Positions 44,513-53,154 are shown, numbered from the stretch's first letter. The stretch is DNA of 64,000 bases from an uncultured Clostridia bacterium (GCA_947625375.1 CANQOC010000012.1:16440-80439), one strand, 5' to 3'. Translations and numbers: made by a program. The notes: a model not told the origin generated them from the sequence alone.

Positions 44513-46015
44513 TCAGTCCTTCTCCGGCTCGTCCTTGAACCCGAAAATTCCGGGATATTCGCCGTCGGGGGCGGGTTCAAGAGCGCCGGTCCTCACCGCC
44601 GCGCCGCCGTACCACCCCATCAGGTTCCACATGACGATGTGCGGGCAGTGATAGTCAATCACCTCGGCGGCGCAGTCGGGGGAGTGCTCCTTAAGCTTCT
44701 CGGTCGCAATCCTGCCGATTTCGGTCATCGTCTCCTTCAGCGCGCCGAACTCCTCGCCCAATATCCCGTAGAGCATGTGATTGCGCTGTTCCTCCGTAAA
44801 AATCGGGAATTTCGCCTTTTCAAGCCGCTCTTCTCTTATGCGTGTGAATACGTTTGCATATGCAGCCGAATACGCGGCGTTGAACTCAATCCATGTTGCC
44901 TTCTGACTGCCGATAGTCCCCAAGCCGGCATATGATATCGTGCCGTACATAATGTCCGCCTCGGGATTTTTCCCCTCGAGTCCGTAGCAAATTCCGGTGA
45001 CCTCCTTGTCCCCGACGCGGTACACCGTGCGGAATTTCGCGCCGCCGTCGGTCTGCTGAATCCCGCTCATAATTGCAAAGGCGAAGATGTCCCAGATGAG
45101 GAGATTGTCCGAGAATTCATCGGCGCCGTCGAAGCCGATTTCTCGGATTTCGGGAAGCTTTTTGCGGATTGCCGCGACGAAGTCCTTGATTTTTCCGGAA
45201 TATTTTTCGTTAAGCATATTGATGATTTCGCTGCCGTACTCTTCGGTCAGAATCGGCATAACGGTCTGATATTTCTTCCCCTGACGCGAGATAAGGCCGT
45301 AGCTTATAAGTGTCTCAAGCTCGTCCTCGAGGTAAACCGAGGCAATTCCGAGCTCGACCGAGAGCTGTTCAGCCGTCATCGGCTCATAGTACGCCGAGAG
45401 GAGAATCTGCCCCGGGAGCTTTCTTGTAAAGAGAGCGTCGAACGCGTTGTTATGGTCTCCGTTAAAAATGTAGCGGAATTTAAAGGGGGTGGGGTTAAAG
45501 CTTTTTTCTCCGAACTGTCTTTCCATAGCGATACCTTCTTTCAATATTTTCCGTGACTGAAACAGGTTGAATTTCACCGTCTGCGCCGTAAGGCCGTATT
45601 TTTCCGAGATGTCCTTTACAGACATTCCGTCATAGTAATACGCGACGGTGCAGAGGCGGTATTTTTCTGACAAAAAGGCAAGCTCGCGCCGAAGCGTGTT
45701 TTCCCGCTCTTTTTCGACGATGCCGTCCTGAAAATCCGAGCCGTCGGGGATATCGTCGCCGAGACCGACCTTCGGGGAATTTGCGGTTTTGCGGAGATAG
45801 TGCTTATATGTATTCGCCGCAATCTTCCACACGAACCCGAAGAACGCGTCGTCGCACCTAAGGTTCTCCGCGCTTTTCAGCACCGCGAGAATTATGTCCG
45901 AGCAAAGGTCCTCCGCCTTATAGGGGTCTGAGGTCTTGTGGAGCGACCAAAGGTAGATTGTCCTCATGTTCTCGGACAGCAGCTCGCCCGCTCTTTTCGC
46001 CGTCATTTTCATCAC
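44513..46015 (-). CDS. Sigma-70-like factor with a large C-terminal domain
   Basis: Residues 1-165 form an ECF-type sigma factor: region 2 in YLWSLHKTSDPYKAEDLCSD and FFGFVWKIAANTYKHYLRK, region 4 in EKYRLCTVAYYYDGMSVKDI and the following EKYGLTAQTVKFNLFQSRK. An extra 330 residues follow. They include a winged-helix-like segment (LLSAYYEPMTAEQLSVELG then YLEDELETLISYGLISRQGK, about 205-250), then an alpha/beta region with VYRVGDKEVTGICYGLEG and a helical end. Such fusions suggest a one-protein sensor-regulator, with the C-terminal domain acting as a built-in anti-sigma or ligand sensor; that role is inferred. A GTGATG context precedes the start. No anti-sigma gene lies beside it. Confidence 0.75.
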   Translation of the reverse strand: MMKMTAKRAGELLSENMRTIYLWSLHKTSDPYKAEDLCSDIILAVLKSAENLRCDDAFFGFVWKIAANTYKHYLRKTANSPKVGLGDDIPDGSDFQDGIVEKERENTLRRELAFLSEKYRLCTVAYYYDGMSVKDISEKYGLTAQTVKFNLFQSRKILKEGIAMERQFGEKSFNPTPFKFRYIFNGDHNNAFDALFTRKLPGQILLSAYYEPMTAEQLSVELGIASVYLEDELETLISYGLISRQGKKYQTVMPILTEEYGSEIINMLNEKYSGKIKDFVAAIRKKLPEIREIGFDGADEFSDNLLIWDIFAFAIMSGIQQTDGGAKFRTVYRVGDKEVTGICYGLEGKNPEADIMYGTISYAGLGTIGSQKATWIEFNAAYSAAYANVFTRIREERLEKAKFPIFTEEQRNHMLYGILGEEFGALKETMTEIGRIATEKLKEHSPDCAAEVIDYHCPHIVMWNLMGWYGGAAVRTGALEPAPDGEYPGIFGFKDEPEKD

Positions 46016-46049
46016 CTGCCGTTGTATTTTTGAAAGCTTTCACCCATAT

Positions 46050-46750
46050 AGTGCCGCAAAACGAGGAACGGTTAGAAGAAATTTGAGATTTTTTGCACCT
46101 CGCCAAAATCACGCACATAAAACTAAAGTTTTCGGTCAAGCCTTTTGCAAAAGGCTTGCAGGGGTCTTGGGGACAGAGTCCCCGAGCCGCGACCGCAGTC
46201 GCGGAATCCCTTACGAAGTGCGCTCCGCAAGGGGTGAATTGCAAAAACAATCCTGTGAATTGTCGATTACGACGAAATGAGGGCAAAGGCGAAGCCTTTG
46301 CTTAGGCGTCGCTGACGAAAGTACGAAACTGCAGTCATTTGGGCGACGCCTTGACGCCACTGCAAGGGAGGGCGTCCCCTTATGATTCCGCCGTGCGACA
46401 GCATGGCGGCACCTTTTGCACCAAAGAAAAACTCCCACAAGTGGGAGTTCGCGTAAAAAGGGGTCCCCGAAAATGCGTAAGCATTTTTGGGGAAAAGGAG
46501 CGGCCGCATACGAAGCGTTAAAACTATCTTTTCGCCTTCCCTCGCGATACCGAACCGCTTCGGTCGGCTCAAAGAGTTTTAATCGCATCGTTCGCAAGCG
46601 AAGCCGTGATTTGCCAAAAGTTTATAAAGCAAATCGCGGCGAGCCAAAAGGACGCGAAAAAAAGGGGTCCCCGCAAACGCTTGCGTTTGTGGGGAAAAGC
46701 CGGAGCGACGGAGTGAATGAGCGATGGCATTGAGTGCGCAAGCATGAAAA
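46050..46750. repeat. Palindrome-rich gene-free region 4
   Basis: No credible gene is present. Successive hairpins include AAGCCTTTTGCAAAAGGCTT (46139-46158), GGGGAC-aga-GTCCCC, CGCGACCGCAGTCGCG, GCAAAGGCGAAGCCTTTGC (near 46284) and AACTCCCACAAGTGGGAGTT. A tandem-like unit of AAAAAGGGGTCCCCG, a variable inner palindrome and GGGGAAAA occurs twice (46455-46500 and 46657-46700; inner parts AAATGC-gtaa-GCATTT and CAAACGC-tt-GCGTTTG). This family differs from the repeats of regions 1-3. Confidence 0.75.
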
Positions 46751-46783
46751 TGCCGTCGCGAACGATACGGAGTCCGCGACGGC
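46751..46783 (-). terminator. Terminator of the tRNA-Leu gene
   Basis: On the minus strand GCCGTCGCG pairs with CGCGACGGC over a 14-base loop, followed by ATTTTC. Confidence 0.75.
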
Positions 46784-46784
46784 G

Positions 46785-46870
46785 TGGTGCCGCTGACCGG
46801 ACTCGAACCGGTACGCTTTAAGGGCGGGGGATTTTAAGTCCCATGTGTCTGCCAATTTCACCACAGCGGC
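46785..46870 (-). tRNA. tRNA-Leu (anticodon TAA)
   Basis: The 86-base minus-strand sequence has a GCCGCTG/CAGCGGC acceptor stem, the D-loop TGGTGAAATTGGCAGACA, and an anticodon stem-loop GGGACTTAAAATCCC with anticodon TAA. The long variable arm of a class II tRNA, the T-arm CCGGTTCGAGTCCGG and an encoded 3' CCA complete it. It lies alone, away from the mobile DNA. Confidence 0.96.
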
Positions 46871-46971
46871 ATGTCAAATATAATAGCACTTTCGCGGCGA
46901 AATGTCAACCCGCGCATAGAATTTTCTTTTCGGCGCATAATATTCCAAAACACCGAAAAGGAGTAAAAAAG

Positions 46972-47145
46972 ATGTCCCGCAAAGAAAAATTGAAGATATA
47001 TAAGCCGCACGGCAAGGTCGTCCCGCTTTTCGAGACGAACACAATCACCGACAACGTCACAAACCCGAAAAACGAGCGCGTCTATAACCGCTCGGTCGAA
47101 AACGTCGTCCTCGCGAAAGAAGAGGTCGACGCCAATAAGAAGTGA
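46972..47145 (+). CDS. Small conserved-looking protein of unknown function (57 aa)
   Basis: The start is the ATG at 46972 after AAAAGGAGT; the open frame further left runs through the tRNA gene and is not coding. The 57-residue product (MSRKEKLKIYKPHGKVVPLF at the start, KEEVDANKK at the end) is basic at the N-terminus and mixed later, has no signal peptide or membrane helix, and matches no family I recognise. A lipoprotein gene follows 15 bases downstream, probably in one transcript. Confidence 0.6.
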   Translation: MSRKEKLKIYKPHGKVVPLFETNTITDNVTNPKNERVYNRSVENVVLAKEEVDANKK

Positions 47146-47160
47146 TTTAAGGGGAAGAAT

Positions 47161-47685
47161 ATGTATAAACTGTTGATTATTGTTATGACCGCCGCCGTCG
47201 CGCTTCTCCTCGTCTCCTGCGGTTCTGCGCGGGGCGACTATCCGCCCGAAGGCTTTACCTCGCAAAGCGCCGTCAGTCCCGACGTTTCCGCACAAAGCTC
47301 CCTCACTGCCGACTACGTCATCCCGAAGACCCGCGCGTCCGAAAAGTCCGTCACTTCGGACTCCGCCGCGCCGACCGCCCCCGAAAGCCGCGCGACAACA
47401 ACCCCGACCGCGTCGACCGCCCCGGACACCACGACCCTCCCGACCTATTCGACCCCGTCTGCAACTACGTCCGAGCCGCTGACCGAGCCGACCGAGCCAT
47501 CGCCGACCGAATCATCTCCTGCCGAGTCATCTCTTCCGGAAATGACGCCGACCGAACCCGCGTCCTCCGTCCCTTTGTCAGAGGAGTTGTCTCCTGAGGA
47601 ACAGTCCTCCGCGCCGGCTTCCGAAAGCATGACCCCGTCCGACGCGTCTTCCGCACAGCCGGACAGTCAGCCGCCGGCGGAGTAA
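47161..47685 (+). CDS. Putative lipoprotein with Ser/Thr/Pro-rich low-complexity body
   Basis: The 174-residue protein has an N-terminal signal with a lipobox (AVALLLVSCGSA; Cys near residue 20), so it is probably lipid-anchored outside the cell. The remainder is almost wholly Thr, Ser, Pro and Glu (TEPTEPSPTESSPAESSLPE) and looks disordered, like a cell-wall-spanning stalk without a head domain. Translation is GC-rich throughout. A terminator follows. No function can be assigned. Confidence 0.65.
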   Translation: MYKLLIIVMTAAVALLLVSCGSARGDYPPEGFTSQSAVSPDVSAQSSLTADYVIPKTRASEKSVTSDSAAPTAPESRATTTPTASTAPDTTTLPTYSTPSATTSEPLTEPTEPSPTESSPAESSLPEMTPTEPASSVPLSEELSPEEQSSAPASESMTPSDASSAQPDSQPPAE

Positions 47686-47696
47686 CATCACCAAAA

Positions 47697-47731
47697 ACCC
47701 GCACAGCTTCGGCCGTGCGGGTCAATTTTAT
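47697..47731 (+). terminator. Terminator after the lipoprotein gene
   Basis: ACCCGCAC pairs with GTGCGGGT around a cttcgg-type loop and CAATTTTA follows. Confidence 0.8.
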
Positions 47732-47748
47732 GTGCAACAGGGGAGCGG

Positions 47749-48240
47749 TCACTTTGCCGTAAAGTCATCGACGGTCTCCGCAGGCTCCCTCTTTCTCATT
47801 CTGACCTCCCACGACGGGCACCGTTCTTTCAGGAGGAAATAATATTGCATCCAGACAATCCGGCTGACATACTTAAGCATGCCGATGATGTCGCCGCGCT
47901 CGGGTTCGCGAATATTCTGCGAAAAAAGGTATATTTCGTAAAAATACTCCGCGTCGCAGTTTATCCACATTTTGTCGACGATGTGCTCAAGCCGCCGCCT
48001 GACCTCGTTTGCGCCGATTCCGAGCTCTTTTCCGGTGACCTCATAGACCTCCTGCTCGTCATGCTCCAAGATGTCCGACACCTCAAAGACGGTCTTCATC
48101 ACAGGCACCATTACGCACCTCATCGCGGTGTTCATCGCCGTAATCCCGAACTGCTCGATGACCTGTAAAAACGCGGCCTCCCGCGCTCCCGACCCCTTAA
48201 ACCCCGTCGTGTCGATGTCGTAAATCTTTATCGTGTGCAT
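47749..48240 (-). CDS. Unknown protein with a Spo0A-C-like helical region
   Basis: The 163-residue protein is mostly helical. The segment VYEVTGKELGIGANEVRRRL followed by EHIVDKMWINCD (residues about 84-115) resembles the DNA-binding end of Spo0A-type proteins (LYPxIAK...VERAIRHAIExAW), but conservation is weak. The earlier VMVPVMKTVFEVSDILEH is amphipathic. A CGGAGCTTT site precedes the ATG. The function is not certain; a sporulation-related or plain regulatory role is possible. Confidence 0.4.
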   Translation of the reverse strand: MHTIKIYDIDTTGFKGSGAREAAFLQVIEQFGITAMNTAMRCVMVPVMKTVFEVSDILEHDEQEVYEVTGKELGIGANEVRRRLEHIVDKMWINCDAEYFYEIYLFSQNIREPERGDIIGMLKYVSRIVWMQYYFLLKERCPSWEVRMRKREPAETVDDFTAK

Positions 48241-48305
48241 ACAAAAGCTCCGTTCTTTTTTGATATTCTAAAGAGTTTTACATCCTCTTGCCAAACCGTC
48301 AGCTG

Positions 48306-49088
48306 TCAGATTTTCCGAATGATATCCAAGGTATGATGTGATGCGCCAATCAAATCGGGCCGTTCGCAGACAGTGAAATGATAGTCCAGCCACTTTGCAA
48401 AGGTTTCGTCGTCCATGGCGTCGATATATTCACGCATATAGTTTGTGGCGCCGTCGGCGGCGACCAGCTTGATTCGTTTTACGGGAACCTCCGCGTCAAG
48501 CGCGGCGATATCCTCCGTGCGCACCAGTTCAAACAAATCCTTCGGCTCGCTTATGCAGTGCCAATCCGGCGTGAGCATGTTCAAATCCATCACCTCATGC
48601 AGCTTGTTGAGTCCGAAGACATACTGTATGACCGTCGGCTCGTTCATGCAGTAGGCGACCAGTATGTACCCGCCGGGTTTTGTCACGCGCACCGCCTCGG
48701 CCAGCGCCTTGAGTTTATCCTCCCGTGTGTAGAGGTGATACATCGGTCCCAGCAGCATCGTCAGGTCATAGGCGCAATCCGGCAGGACCGACAGGTCCGT
48801 CGCGTTGCCCTGTATCGCCGTGAGCGGCTCCGAACCGTCCAATTTGGCTTTTAGCAGTTCAAGATTGTGCGCCACCGGCTCCACGGCCGTCACCCTATAA
48901 CCCTGCTTCGCCAGAGTCACGCTGTACCGCCCGGTTCCCGCGCCCACCTCTAAAATTTTCGGCTCGGATACCCCCGCAAGGCACTCGCGGATATATTTCA
49001 TCGTCGTCAGGTATTCGACTTGCCCGTGCCGTGAAAGCAGCCGCCCGTCCTCGTCATAACTGTTGTAATAATCTTCAATGTAACTCAT
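48306..49088 (-). CDS. Class I SAM-dependent methyltransferase
   Basis: The 260-residue protein contains the S-adenosylmethionine fold. Motif I is ILEVGAGTGRYSVTLAKQGY near residue 40, motif II is VTAVEPVAHNLELLK, and AIQGNATDLSVLPDCAYDLT followed by LGPMYHLY are the later conserved blocks. It resembles small-molecule methyltransferases; the substrate is unknown. GGAGGAAAC precedes the ATG. It lies just upstream of, and in the same direction as, the GNAT gene. Confidence 0.88.
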   Translation of the reverse strand: MSYIEDYYNSYDEDGRLLSRHGQVEYLTTMKYIRECLAGVSEPKILEVGAGTGRYSVTLAKQGYRVTAVEPVAHNLELLKAKLDGSEPLTAIQGNATDLSVLPDCAYDLTMLLGPMYHLYTREDKLKALAEAVRVTKPGGYILVAYCMNEPTVIQYVFGLNKLHEVMDLNMLTPDWHCISEPKDLFELVRTEDIAALDAEVPVKRIKLVAADGATNYMREYIDAMDDETFAKWLDYHFTVCERPDLIGASHHTLDIIRKI

Positions 49089-49122
49089 GTTTCCTCCACA
49101 GGTATCCCGGACAACCGCGGAA

Positions 49123-49533
49123 TCACGTCAAATCCTTTATAAAAATCATCTTGAGCGGCTCGCCGGGAAGCAGCAGCGCGCCGCACTCTTTGTAGCCGAT
49201 TTTTCGGTAGAAAAACTGCGCCTGTTCGTCCGACTGCGTCGAGGTCATGACCCGCCCGAAGCCGTCGCCGCGCATCTCTCGCTCCCAGAAGCCGACAAGC
49301 TCCCGTCCGAGGCCGTTTCCCCGGTGCCCGTCGAGGATGCAGAGCATATTCATGAACGGTATGCTGTCCCAGAATATTCCGAACCTAAGCCAGCCGACGA
49401 ATTCGCCGCCGACCCGCATGACCAGAACCCTGTCCTGCGCGACGGCCTTCGCCAGCTCCGCCTCCGAAATGTGCCGGTCATGCGCCGCTAAAAGACCGAT
49501 GTCGCCCGGCCCGGCATACCCGATTTCATGCAT
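49123..49533 (-). CDS. GNAT family N-acetyltransferase
   Basis: The start is the ATG ending at 49533 with AAGGAGC upstream. The 136-residue protein has the acetyl-CoA-binding pattern of the family: VMRVGGEFVGWLRFGIFWD, then the CoA loop ILDGHRGNGLGRELVGFWE (R/Q-x2-G-x-G/A type), and FFYRKIGYKECGALLL. The substrate cannot be inferred. It is the last clearly host-type gene before the composition changes. Confidence 0.85.
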   Translation of the reverse strand: MHEIGYAGPGDIGLLAAHDRHISEAELAKAVAQDRVLVMRVGGEFVGWLRFGIFWDSIPFMNMLCILDGHRGNGLGRELVGFWEREMRGDGFGRVMTSTQSDEQAQFFYRKIGYKECGALLLPGEPLKMIFIKDLT

Positions 49534-49537
49534 GTAA

Positions 49538-49722
49538 TCAGCTCCTTGCAAAATGATTATAGCACAAATCGAAGATTATTACAATAGCCCGTTCGGATAA
49601 ATTGTGAAGCTGCTGCTCATACATCGGGAGATTTGTATCCTCCCTATCCTGCAAGTCTATCAGCATTGAAACGATAGCTTTGATTGCATTTCGCAGACTA
49701 TTACTCTGACCAATAGAAAAGT
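49538..49722 (-). pseudogene. Orphan open frame, possible truncated gene end
   Basis: A minus-strand frame of about 60 codons without a usable start reads like coding sequence (SLRNAIKAIVSMLIDLQDRE, then YEQQLHNLSERAIVIIFDL). It ends at 49538, 5 bases before the GNAT start. It is entered from the hairpin at 49710-49747. It may be the 3' remnant of a gene cut by the insertion, or chance. Confidence 0.3.
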
Positions 49723-49747
49723 CCCCAAGAGGGGACTTTTCTATTGG
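49710..49747. terminator. Perfect 17-bp inverted repeat near the mobile-region edge
   Basis: CCAATAGAAAAGTCCCC-aaga-GGGGACTTTTCTATTGG. It could be a bidirectional terminator, since each arm contains TTTT, or part of an element end. The region 49552-49890 otherwise holds only the orphan frame. Confidence 0.6.
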
Positions 49748-49890
49748 CTAACTACGCTAATTTGATACAATGGTATCCCTTTTTATTATGTAGTCAGCGC
49801 ACCTACGGTTTTCAGATCATAATAGCTTTTTATTTGGGCTAATCCCGTCGGCCTACTTTGAATACTGTTTGGAGGCCTAACGTCCATCTT

Positions 49891-51699
49891 CTAAGCTAAG
49901 CTGACTCCATACAAATTAATCGTCTGCTCTGAACCTTTGTCTGAGATTTCTTTTCCCATAGCGGCTTCAATTACTTTCATTATTGCTTTAGCTCTGTCTA
50001 CGAAATATGTGTCGAAATCATCACGAATAAAGGCGTCGTAATTGATAAGATGCGATTCAACCCGATATTTTAATTGTTCCTCATCTATTTGAGCTTCCCT
50101 CATTATTCTCCTGCTATATCTGCTGGGAGCTTCTCCGCCAATTTGCCTGTTGGATTCAGGTAGGAGAGGTGTTTTATTGATGATGGAATTCCACTTGTCT
50201 CTTTTATATCCTTGTTTTGTGCAATATGCTTCGGGGAATATGTGATGAATATCCGGAGACTTATCCATACTTTTTACAATGTCCATGGTGGTACCTTGCA
50301 TAAAGTCACGACAGCTCTCACGATAAACAAGCGCCATGATTCCTTTATATGCGGCACTGTTTCTCGTTTGAAGGGAAATAAGACGGGTTGCTGAAAAATA
50401 TGCGGCATTAACAGTACGATTAAGGCTGTCTTTTCCTTGTATATCTGCAACAACGTCTTCAATATCATTGGCGTAACGTGTTTCATTGGCTCCGCCATAC
50501 ATTTCGCCCATAATTCCGCACCAATACCAGCGGGAAAGAATCTTTTGGGTTCGCGGTAGGTTAAACGTACTGGTTCCTATGACTGCACAAATTGCTGCAA
50601 GCGGTATCAATTGCGTAGTATAAGGCAAGTCCCTCAGTCGAAAAACATATTGACTAAGCAGGAACTTACGCGCCATTTTGTAGCCTTCGATTATTGCCTG
50701 CTTATTTTGCATATATGCTTCAAAAGGAAGAGCTAACACATCTTTCTTTTTACAAGTTGTCATGCTGCTTGAGAGATAATTTGTATAAAGAGTTATAGCA
50801 GTCAGGAAAGATGTTTCATCTACTCCACGCATAACATCAGTACTTAGTTCCTCATTTCTCCCCCAAATAATGTCACGGCATATCGTCCAATCGTCACGCA
50901 AGTGAAATCCGTAAGTAGCAAATGTAGCGGTCACCAATTCAAATACGGTCAATGCTACTCCGCCGGTATTTACATTCTCAAAAACCTTACATACGGCATC
51001 TCGCGGAGTGTCTTTTCCAAGAGTTATCACCGGCAGCTTATAGCCTGTGATGGTTTCAATAACCGAGGTGCGGAACTGCTTATAGCGTTCCATAAACTGT
51101 TTGTCATACTGATGATACTCTTTATAACCGTCTGCCCAATCTTCCCGAGCGCTGCTGTCAAAAATAATGTTGATGGGGAACATTTCCTGCTCGTACTCAA
51201 AATCTTTAGTTGAGAGATCAAGAAGGACCGTTCTGTCAAAATCAGTTTTTACTTTTTTATCTTCCGGAACCGGAATGACCGCATCATATCTGTCTTCGCT
51301 TTCGTCCAGACATTTTTTCATATCCAGATAATAAAACCGTTTGATTTCTTTTCCCTTGTCGGTTTTGGTATCAACCGGCTCTTTGGAATATGTAGCTCGG
51401 AACATAGAAGTAAGACGTTGCTGACCATCAAGGATCAGATAATCCGGCAAAGCGGTCGTCGGCTTAACTCCTTCAAGAAGTCGGTATTTGAATTGGACAT
51501 TTTCGTTCCCGTATTCCAGCCGCATAATTGCTCCCATGGGATATCCTTGGGACAAACTGGCAATGATTCCGCGTATGCGTCCGTCGTCCCAGGTCCAGCT
51601 CCGTTGGAAATCAGGTAATTGCATTTTTCCCGTACTCACATCACGCAGTAATTCATCAAGCTCAGTGTCAAGTGATTTTGGTGCAATATTTACAGCCAT
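49891..51699 (-). CDS. DUF262 and HNH (DUF1524-like) domain protein, GmrSD-type
   Basis: The 602-residue protein combines two parts. The N-terminal DUF262 region (ParB/Srx-like nucleotidase fold) is seen as MQLPDFQRSWTWDDGRIRGI near residue 27 and YLILDGQQRLTSMFRATYS near 87. The C-terminal HNH-type nuclease region has DIHHIFPEAYCTKQG near residue 495 and WNSIINKTPLLPESNRQIGG, with the catalytic His-His and Asn. This is the architecture of GmrSD-type modification-dependent restriction and related phage-defence proteins. GGAGGACAT precedes the ATG. It stands alone at the left side of the AT-rich region. Defence function is inferred from architecture. Confidence 0.8.
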   Translation of the reverse strand: MAVNIAPKSLDTELDELLRDVSTGKMQLPDFQRSWTWDDGRIRGIIASLSQGYPMGAIMRLEYGNENVQFKYRLLEGVKPTTALPDYLILDGQQRLTSMFRATYSKEPVDTKTDKGKEIKRFYYLDMKKCLDESEDRYDAVIPVPEDKKVKTDFDRTVLLDLSTKDFEYEQEMFPINIIFDSSAREDWADGYKEYHQYDKQFMERYKQFRTSVIETITGYKLPVITLGKDTPRDAVCKVFENVNTGGVALTVFELVTATFATYGFHLRDDWTICRDIIWGRNEELSTDVMRGVDETSFLTAITLYTNYLSSSMTTCKKKDVLALPFEAYMQNKQAIIEGYKMARKFLLSQYVFRLRDLPYTTQLIPLAAICAVIGTSTFNLPRTQKILSRWYWCGIMGEMYGGANETRYANDIEDVVADIQGKDSLNRTVNAAYFSATRLISLQTRNSAAYKGIMALVYRESCRDFMQGTTMDIVKSMDKSPDIHHIFPEAYCTKQGYKRDKWNSIINKTPLLPESNRQIGGEAPSRYSRRIMREAQIDEEQLKYRVESHLINYDAFIRDDFDTYFVDRAKAIMKVIEAAMGKEISDKGSEQTINLYGVSLA

Positions 51700-52185
51700 A
51701 GTATGTCCTCCCGTAGGTAATGTTCAGATACTGCGACCGATTTCAAATATTTACTACAAGAGCAAAATACGATAACAGTAATCTTTTTATGTATTACATA
51801 CTAATAATAGCATATTATTATGGAAAAATCAACTACTAACAAAAGTCTTTCTTCATACGTCTATTTCCCAAAGAATGAAAAATGGCGATTTTGGGAAATA
51901 GGCTGTGCTTTGCCGCATTCTGTGAACGGGGCAGTAATATGAGTAGGGCATCATATACGCGCCTAAACATTTCACAGACGTTTTCTTATGCGGGAATGTC
52001 TGTTTATGCACCGCAAACATTATACTTCGGTTTTCTTCATTTGTCACGGGTTTATTGAAAATATATAAGGAAAGTCCGAAAATATATGTGGGGGGGTCAA
52101 TAAAAGAATTATTGATAATAAACCTATGGTTATCGCCGTGACCATGGGTCTATTGTGTTTTTAAGATTATTTCTTTAAAATGTAA
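51700..52185. other. AT-rich intergenic stretch
   Basis: I see no gene here. It contains a G7 tract at 52090-52096 and a hairpin of ACCTATGGT and ACCATGGGT near 52122-52152, which may end one of the flanking transcripts. Confidence 0.5.
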
Positions 52186-52542
52186 TTACCGATGTCTGAG
52201 CTTGTATTGATTATCCCTTAAAGACTGCTTCGCAGCCGATACTATGTCATACAAAACGGTTCTTTCATACTCGCTGCAATCGGAAAGCAAGATTGCGAAC
52301 TGATGATTTTGGAACTTCAGTATGTTATCAAGATTATCCGCTAACAGCTCGTCCGCTGTTGCGTTGAGCGCGTTTGCAATGTCAATGAAAGTTTTAAGGC
52401 TCATTGCTTTATAACCGTTTTCTATGTAGCTGATGTAGGTTGGCGAACAGTCTGCTTTTTCTGCCAAGGTTTGCTGGGAAAGTCCTCTCCTCCGACGGAT
52501 GTCCTTGATTCTCTTCCCAATTAAAATTAAATTTACTGCCAT
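52186..52542 (-). CDS. XRE-family helix-turn-helix regulator
   Basis: The start is the ATG ending at 52542 because GGAGG lies 8 bases upstream. The 118-residue protein opens with a Cro/CI helix-turn-helix (RIKDIRRRRGLSQQTLAEKA, DCSPTYISYIENGYKAMSLK, residues about 8-55) and has a helical C-terminus (LLSDCSEYERTVLYDIV). It is divergent from a second XRE gene. The pair probably regulates the module through the 130-base gap between them. Confidence 0.9.
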   Translation of the reverse strand: MAVNLILIGKRIKDIRRRRGLSQQTLAEKADCSPTYISYIENGYKAMSLKTFIDIANALNATADELLADNLDNILKFQNHQFAILLSDCSEYERTVLYDIVSAAKQSLRDNQYKLRHR

Positions 52543-52557
52543 GTTAGGCACCTCCAT

Positions 52558-52675
52558 GATAAAAGATACCTATATTATAAACCATAGCTTATAATAGTAT
52601 AAAATGTGGCTTATATATTTTCAATGCCTAATTTGATATAATATCTATAATACAGCGGGAAGGAGGAGCTTCTAA
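52558..52675. promoter_or_regulatory. Divergent regulator intergenic region
   Basis: AT-rich with TATAAT-like hexamers in both directions (52637-52642 on the plus strand; tattataa near 52573) and a repeated A/G-GCTTATA motif (near 52587 and 52609) that could be an operator. Confidence 0.45.
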
Positions 52676-53014
52676 ATGACAGATTCTGAGATATACGAAT
52701 ACATCGGAGCTAAGATTCGCCAAGTTCGTCTTAACAAGGGCATGAGTCAAGCTGAGCTTGCTGAGAAAGCTGAGTTGTCACTGCCGAGCATTAGCAATAT
52801 TGAACTGGGAAAAAGTAAAATGAAGCTTGCCTCTTTCATAAGAATTGCCGATGCACTTCAAGTATCGACGGAAGAGCTTGCCTCAGATGGCAGAGAGGTT
52901 ATGTCGGCGGACAACCTTTCGGAAGTTCTATCCAAACTCACGGAGGCAGAAAGTGAATCCATCAAAAGGGTCATATCAGAGATAATCAAGTGGATGCCAA
53001 ACAAAAATGATTAA
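52676..53014 (+). CDS. XRE-family helix-turn-helix regulator
   Basis: The 112-residue protein has an N-terminal Cro/CI domain (KIRQVRLNKGMSQAELAEKA, then ELSLPSISNIELGKSKMKLA, residues about 12-55) and a short helical end. GAAGGAGGAG precedes the ATG. It lies upstream of the recombinase/ParB-like operon and faces away from the other XRE gene, like a lysogeny-type switch. The 140-base gap after it holds no clear terminator. Confidence 0.9.
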   Translation: MTDSEIYEYIGAKIRQVRLNKGMSQAELAEKAELSLPSISNIELGKSKMKLASFIRIADALQVSTEELASDGREVMSADNLSEVLSKLTEAESESIKRVISEIIKWMPNKND

Positions 53015-53154
53015 TAACTTACGGGGTCGTCAATAGATGCCTCCGTATTTTTTGTTGCCTATAAACCGAGAGTCAACAGCTTGACCCTCGGTTTATTCCA
53101 TTTTAGAAAAAATACATATATACTACAAGTAACAGAATCAAAGGGGGTATCGAT

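Noticed and set aside
46622..46864. Minus-strand open frame beginning MVKLADTWDLKS
   Set aside because: It is the translation of the tRNA-Leu gene (a familiar tRNA shadow), not a protein.
47845..48168. Plus-strand frame opposite the Spo0A-C-like gene
   Set aside because: It has a good GGAGG before it (GGAGGAAATAATATTG), but the product is His/Asp-rich without family resemblance, and the opposite gene has the more natural composition. Kept out, though not fully excluded.
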